A stretch of DNA of 7,927 bases from Clostridiaceae bacterium (GTDB lineage: Bacteria; Bacillota; Clostridia; Oscillospirales; Acutalibacteraceae). Below the pieces are notes generated by a model that saw only the letters and a list, made by a program, of their open reading frames with translations, ran no database searches and was not told the DNA's origin. The stretch's first letter is position 1, and the number at the start of each line of letters is the position of its first letter. The stretch spans positions 1 to 7,927 of the forward strand of contig JAEDML010000057.1 of the NCBI GenBank assembly GCA_016303035.1, given 5' to 3'. This document shows positions 5,523 through 7,927 of the stretch, piece after piece. The translations under genes were made by a program, and so were the position numbers.

Positions 5523-7826
5523 ATGACACTTTGCTCAAAATGTAAAAAGCGTCCGGCAGTCGTGTTTTTGTCCGACGCGTCAAACCCTAATTCAGAGCCC
5601 AACGGGCTTTGTCTTGTATGCGCTAAAGAGCTCGGCATTAAGCCGATAGACGATATGCTCAAAAAAATGAATATATCCGATGAGGATATAGAGCAGATGA
5701 GCGACCAGTTTATGGATATTATGGCGCTGAATGACGAAAACGGCGATGACGCCGATCTTAATGACGATACCTTTGGTCTTGGCACCGCTCCCGCATTCCC
5801 GTTTATGAATAAAATATTCGGCAGCTTTACACAGGGCGGCAAAAATTCGTCCGACGCGGAAAAACAGGAGGAAAAATCCGAAAAGGATCAGAAACCGAAG
5901 AAAAAACGCCGCCGTTTTATGGAGCAGTACTGCACCAACCTTACCGACCGCGCAAAGCAGGGACAGCTTGATGTGATTATAGGCAGAGAGCGAGAGCTTT
6001 ACCGCACAATTCAGATACTTTCCCGCAGGACCAAGAACAATCCCTGCCTTATAGGGGAACCGGGCGTCGGCAAAACCGCAATCGCAGAGGGTCTTGCGCT
6101 TAAAATTGCCAACGGTACGGCACCTGCGCGGCTTCTTGATAAGGAAATATATCTGCTTGATTTAACGGGACTTGTAGCCGGAACACAGTTCAGGGGTCAG
6201 TTTGAAAGCCGTGTTAAGGGCCTTGTAGAAGAGGTAAAAGCAGCAGGTAATATTATTCTGTTTATAGATGAGATTCATAATCTTGTCGGAGCCGGAGATT
6301 CCGCCGAGGGCTCAATGAACGCCGCAAATATACTTAAACCGGCGTTATCCCGCGGAGAAATTCAGGTTATCGGCGCAACCACCTTCAAGGAATACAGAAA
6401 ATATATCGAAAAGGACGCCGCGCTTGAACGCCGTTTTCAGCCGGTAACGGTAGAAGAACCGTCTATAAGCGATACTGTAAAGGTATTAAAGGGTGTAAAG
6501 AGCTATTATGAGGGTTACCACAATGTGGTAATACCGGATAATATTATTGATAAAGCCGTAATGCTGTCCGAAAGGTATGTAACCGACCGTTATCTTCCCG
6601 ATAAGGCAATAGACCTGCTTGATGAAGCCTGCGCCTGCACAAGTCTTGAAAACAAGGCGGTAGACGAGCTTTATACGGTAAATAAAAAGGTGGCGGAATG
6701 TTCTGTAACGCTTGAGGAGCTTGAAGCAAATGTCGAAAATCCGGATTACGAAAAACAGGCTTTAATAAAATCAGACCTTGAAAAATACAAAAAACGCGCG
6801 TCGGAGCTTTGCAGCGTTGCCGCGGATAATGTTGTAACCGACAGGCAACTTGCAAAGGTTATTGAGCTGTGGACAGGGATTCCCGCTTCCAAGGTTCAGG
6901 AAAGCGATTTAGTAAAGCTTGCTTCGCTCCAAACGGAGCTTAACCGAAGGATAATAGGGCAGGAGGAGGCTACACGCCTTGTTACTGCCGCCGTAAAGCG
7001 TTCAAGGGTTAAAACAAGCGCTCTGCACAGGCCTGCCTCATTTATATTTGTAGGTCCTACCGGCGTCGGAAAAACGCAGCTTGTAAAGGTGCTTTCGGAG
7101 GAACTTTTCGATACGCCCGAAACCATGATACGCCTTGATATGTCGGAGTTTATGGAAAAGCATTCCGTTTCAAGGCTTATAGGCTCGCCTCCGGGCTATG
7201 TAGGATATGACGAAGCAGGCCAGCTTACCGAAAAGGTACGCAGAAAGCCGTACTCGGTTGTTTTGTTTGATGAGATTGAAAAGGCTCATCCCGATGTGCT
7301 GAATATATTGCTCCAAATACTGGACGAGGGCAGAATTACCGATGCTCAGGGAAGAACGGTAAGCTTTGAAAACACCATTATCGTTATGACTTCAAATGCA
7401 GGAAGCGACCGAAGCGAAAATCTGCTCGGTTTCGGCAAAACCCAAAGCGAGGCTTCAAAGGAAAAGGCGGTAAAGGCGCTTGAGGAATTCCTGCGCCCCG
7501 AGTTTTTAGCGAGGGTTGACGAGGTTGTCGTCTTTTCTCCGCTTTCATATGATTCGCTTTGTAAAATTTCGGCACTTATGCTTGACGAGCTTAAGGAAGC
7601 GCTTAAAGAAAAGTCAATTGACTTCACATATGATGAGAATACATGCAAATATCTTGCGGAAAAATGCGGCGGCGGCAAGCGCGGCGCGCGCGAACTGCGA
7701 AACATCATACGGCGTGAAATTGAGGATAAGGTAGTCGACGTCATTATTGACAGCGGTGATAAAAACCTTACGGGCGTATCGGTAACTTCCGATAACGGAA
7801 TTAAAATTGATGTTAAATATGCGTAA
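5523..7826 (+). CDS. ATP-dependent Clp protease ATP-binding subunit, ClpE-like (N-terminal zinc finger, two AAA+ domains)
   Basis: A 767-residue HSP100 unfoldase that likely feeds proteins to ClpP. Residues 4-33 form a four-cysteine zinc finger (CSKC 4-7, CLVC 30-33) in place of the ClpN repeat domain, as in ClpE. An acidic stretch (about 51-85) and a Gly/Lys-rich linker (about 100-131) follow. The first AAA+ domain starts near 135: Walker A GEPGVGKT (178-185), pore loop AGTQFRGQFE (219-228, Phe223 where Tyr is usual), Walker B ILFIDE (245-250), sensor GATT (284-287), arginine fingers R303/R304. A short middle region spans about 378-432. The second AAA+ domain has Walker A GPTGVGKT (511-518), pore loop GSPPGYVGYDE (554-564), Walker B VVLFDE (579-584), R664 and sensor-2 GARELR (721-726). 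LGF at 635-637 matches the ClpP-docking loop. ClpC is the alternative name, but the zinc finger favours ClpE. No CtsR or CIRCE site precedes it; transcription probably comes from upstream genes. Confidence 0.93.
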   Translation: MTLCSKCKKRPAVVFLSDASNPNSEPNGLCLVCAKELGIKPIDDMLKKMNISDEDIEQMSDQFMDIMALNDENGDDADLNDDTFGLGTAPAFPFMNKIFGSFTQGGKNSSDAEKQEEKSEKDQKPKKKRRRFMEQYCTNLTDRAKQGQLDVIIGRERELYRTIQILSRRTKNNPCLIGEPGVGKTAIAEGLALKIANGTAPARLLDKEIYLLDLTGLVAGTQFRGQFESRVKGLVEEVKAAGNIILFIDEIHNLVGAGDSAEGSMNAANILKPALSRGEIQVIGATTFKEYRKYIEKDAALERRFQPVTVEEPSISDTVKVLKGVKSYYEGYHNVVIPDNIIDKAVMLSERYVTDRYLPDKAIDLLDEACACTSLENKAVDELYTVNKKVAECSVTLEELEANVENPDYEKQALIKSDLEKYKKRASELCSVAADNVVTDRQLAKVIELWTGIPASKVQESDLVKLASLQTELNRRIIGQEEATRLVTAAVKRSRVKTSALHRPASFIFVGPTGVGKTQLVKVLSEELFDTPETMIRLDMSEFMEKHSVSRLIGSPPGYVGYDEAGQLTEKVRRKPYSVVLFDEIEKAHPDVLNILLQILDEGRITDAQGRTVSFENTIIVMTSNAGSDRSENLLGFGKTQSEASKEKAVKALEEFLRPEFLARVDEVVVFSPLSYDSLCKISALMLDELKEALKEKSIDFTYDENTCKYLAEKCGGGKRGARELRNIIRREIEDKVVDVIIDSGDKNLTGVSVTSDNGIKIDVKYA

Positions 7827-7829
7827 TTA

Positions 7830-7875
7830 AAACAGCAGCCGTACGGCCTTTAAAGGGACTGTACGGCTGCTGTTT
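7830..7875 (+). terminator. Hairpin terminator after the Clp gene
   Basis: AAACAGCAGCCGTAC (7830-7844) pairs perfectly with GTACGGCTGCTGTTT (7861-7875), a 15-bp stem beginning three bases after the Clp stop codon. The 16-base loop holds the palindrome CCTTTAAAGG (7847-7856) and may extend the stem with a G-U and a G-C pair. The run of T after the stem is short (TTT, inside the stem, then ATAAT), so it is a strong hairpin with a weak tail. The A-rich 5' flank (7825-7832) could let it act in both directions. Confidence 0.82.
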
Positions 7876-7890
7876 ATAATGACTATAGAA

Positions 7891-7918
7891 TGTTGAAACG
7901 CAAAAAAGCGTTTCAACA
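7891..7918. repeat. Perfect inverted repeat with A6 loop downstream of the terminator
   Basis: TGTTGAAACGC (7891-7901) and GCGTTTCAACA (7908-7918) are exact reverse complements, 11 bp, around a loop of six A (six T on the minus strand). The right flank is AGCCGATTT, where the window ends; the left flank on the minus strand is TTCTATAG. Neither side shows a clear T-run in view. It could be a second terminator, for example one serving a convergent gene beyond the window, or a dispersed intergenic repeat. The direction cannot be decided from this sequence. Confidence 0.6.
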
Positions 7919-7927
7919 AGCCGATTT

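Noticed and set aside
7346..7744. Minus-strand open frame of 132 codons inside the Clp gene
   Set aside because: Serine/leucine-rich translation typical of the antisense of AAA+ coding sequence; fully overlapped by conserved Clp motifs including LGF and sensor 2.
7875..7880. TATAAT promoter-like hexamer after the terminator stem
   Set aside because: No TTGACA-like hexamer lies about 17 bases upstream, since that region is the terminator loop and stem; the AT-rich flank of a terminator explains it.

Overview
The window reads as one co-directional plus-strand gene block (bases 1-7826) closed by a strong hairpin terminator at 7830-7875. It resembles a gut-type Clostridia (Firmicutes) chromosome, probably in or near the Oscillospiraceae/Ruminococcus group. 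The reasons are the ecfA1-ecfA2-ecfT-truA order, good AGGAGG-type ribosome binding sites, a zinc-finger Clp ATPase of the ClpE type, and a DUF5711-like/CvpA-like gene pair. The genus placement is inference; no rRNA or other marker gene is present. Gaps between genes are 27 bases or less and several genes overlap or nearly touch, so one or a few polycistronic transcripts are likely. No convincing promoter is visible, so the promoter is probably upstream of base 1.

Layout. Bases 1-201 hold the C-terminal end of a SAM-dependent methyltransferase that resembles rRNA cytosine-C5 methyltransferase-like proteins. Bases 198-2723 encode the complete energizing module of a group II ECF vitamin/micronutrient importer: ATPases EcfA1 and EcfA2 and the transmembrane coupling protein EcfT. 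No substrate-binding S component is present, as expected for a shared module whose S components are encoded elsewhere. Bases 2751-3485 encode tRNA pseudouridine synthase TruA. Bases 3500-4792 encode a membrane-anchored protein with a very basic cytoplasmic tail and a beta-rich, propeller-like extracytoplasmic part (DUF5711-like). Bases 4812-5501 encode a four-helix CvpA-like membrane protein. Bases 5523-7826 encode a two-AAA-domain Clp unfoldase with an N-terminal four-cysteine zinc finger in place of the usual ClpN domain and an intact LGF loop for ClpP docking. The last 100 bases hold the terminator, then a second perfect hairpin with an A6 loop.

The first half combines conserved housekeeping functions (micronutrient import and RNA modification). 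The second half looks like an envelope/proteostasis group: two membrane proteins of unclear role followed by a stress-type unfoldase. Only order and spacing support a functional link between the halves. I see no mobile element, CRISPR array, tRNA, rRNA or riboswitch, and no evidence of a wholly new system. The most unusual points are the Clp N-terminal architecture, the basic-tailed propeller protein paired with CvpA, a cysteine-rich EcfT C-terminus, and the end-of-window hairpin.
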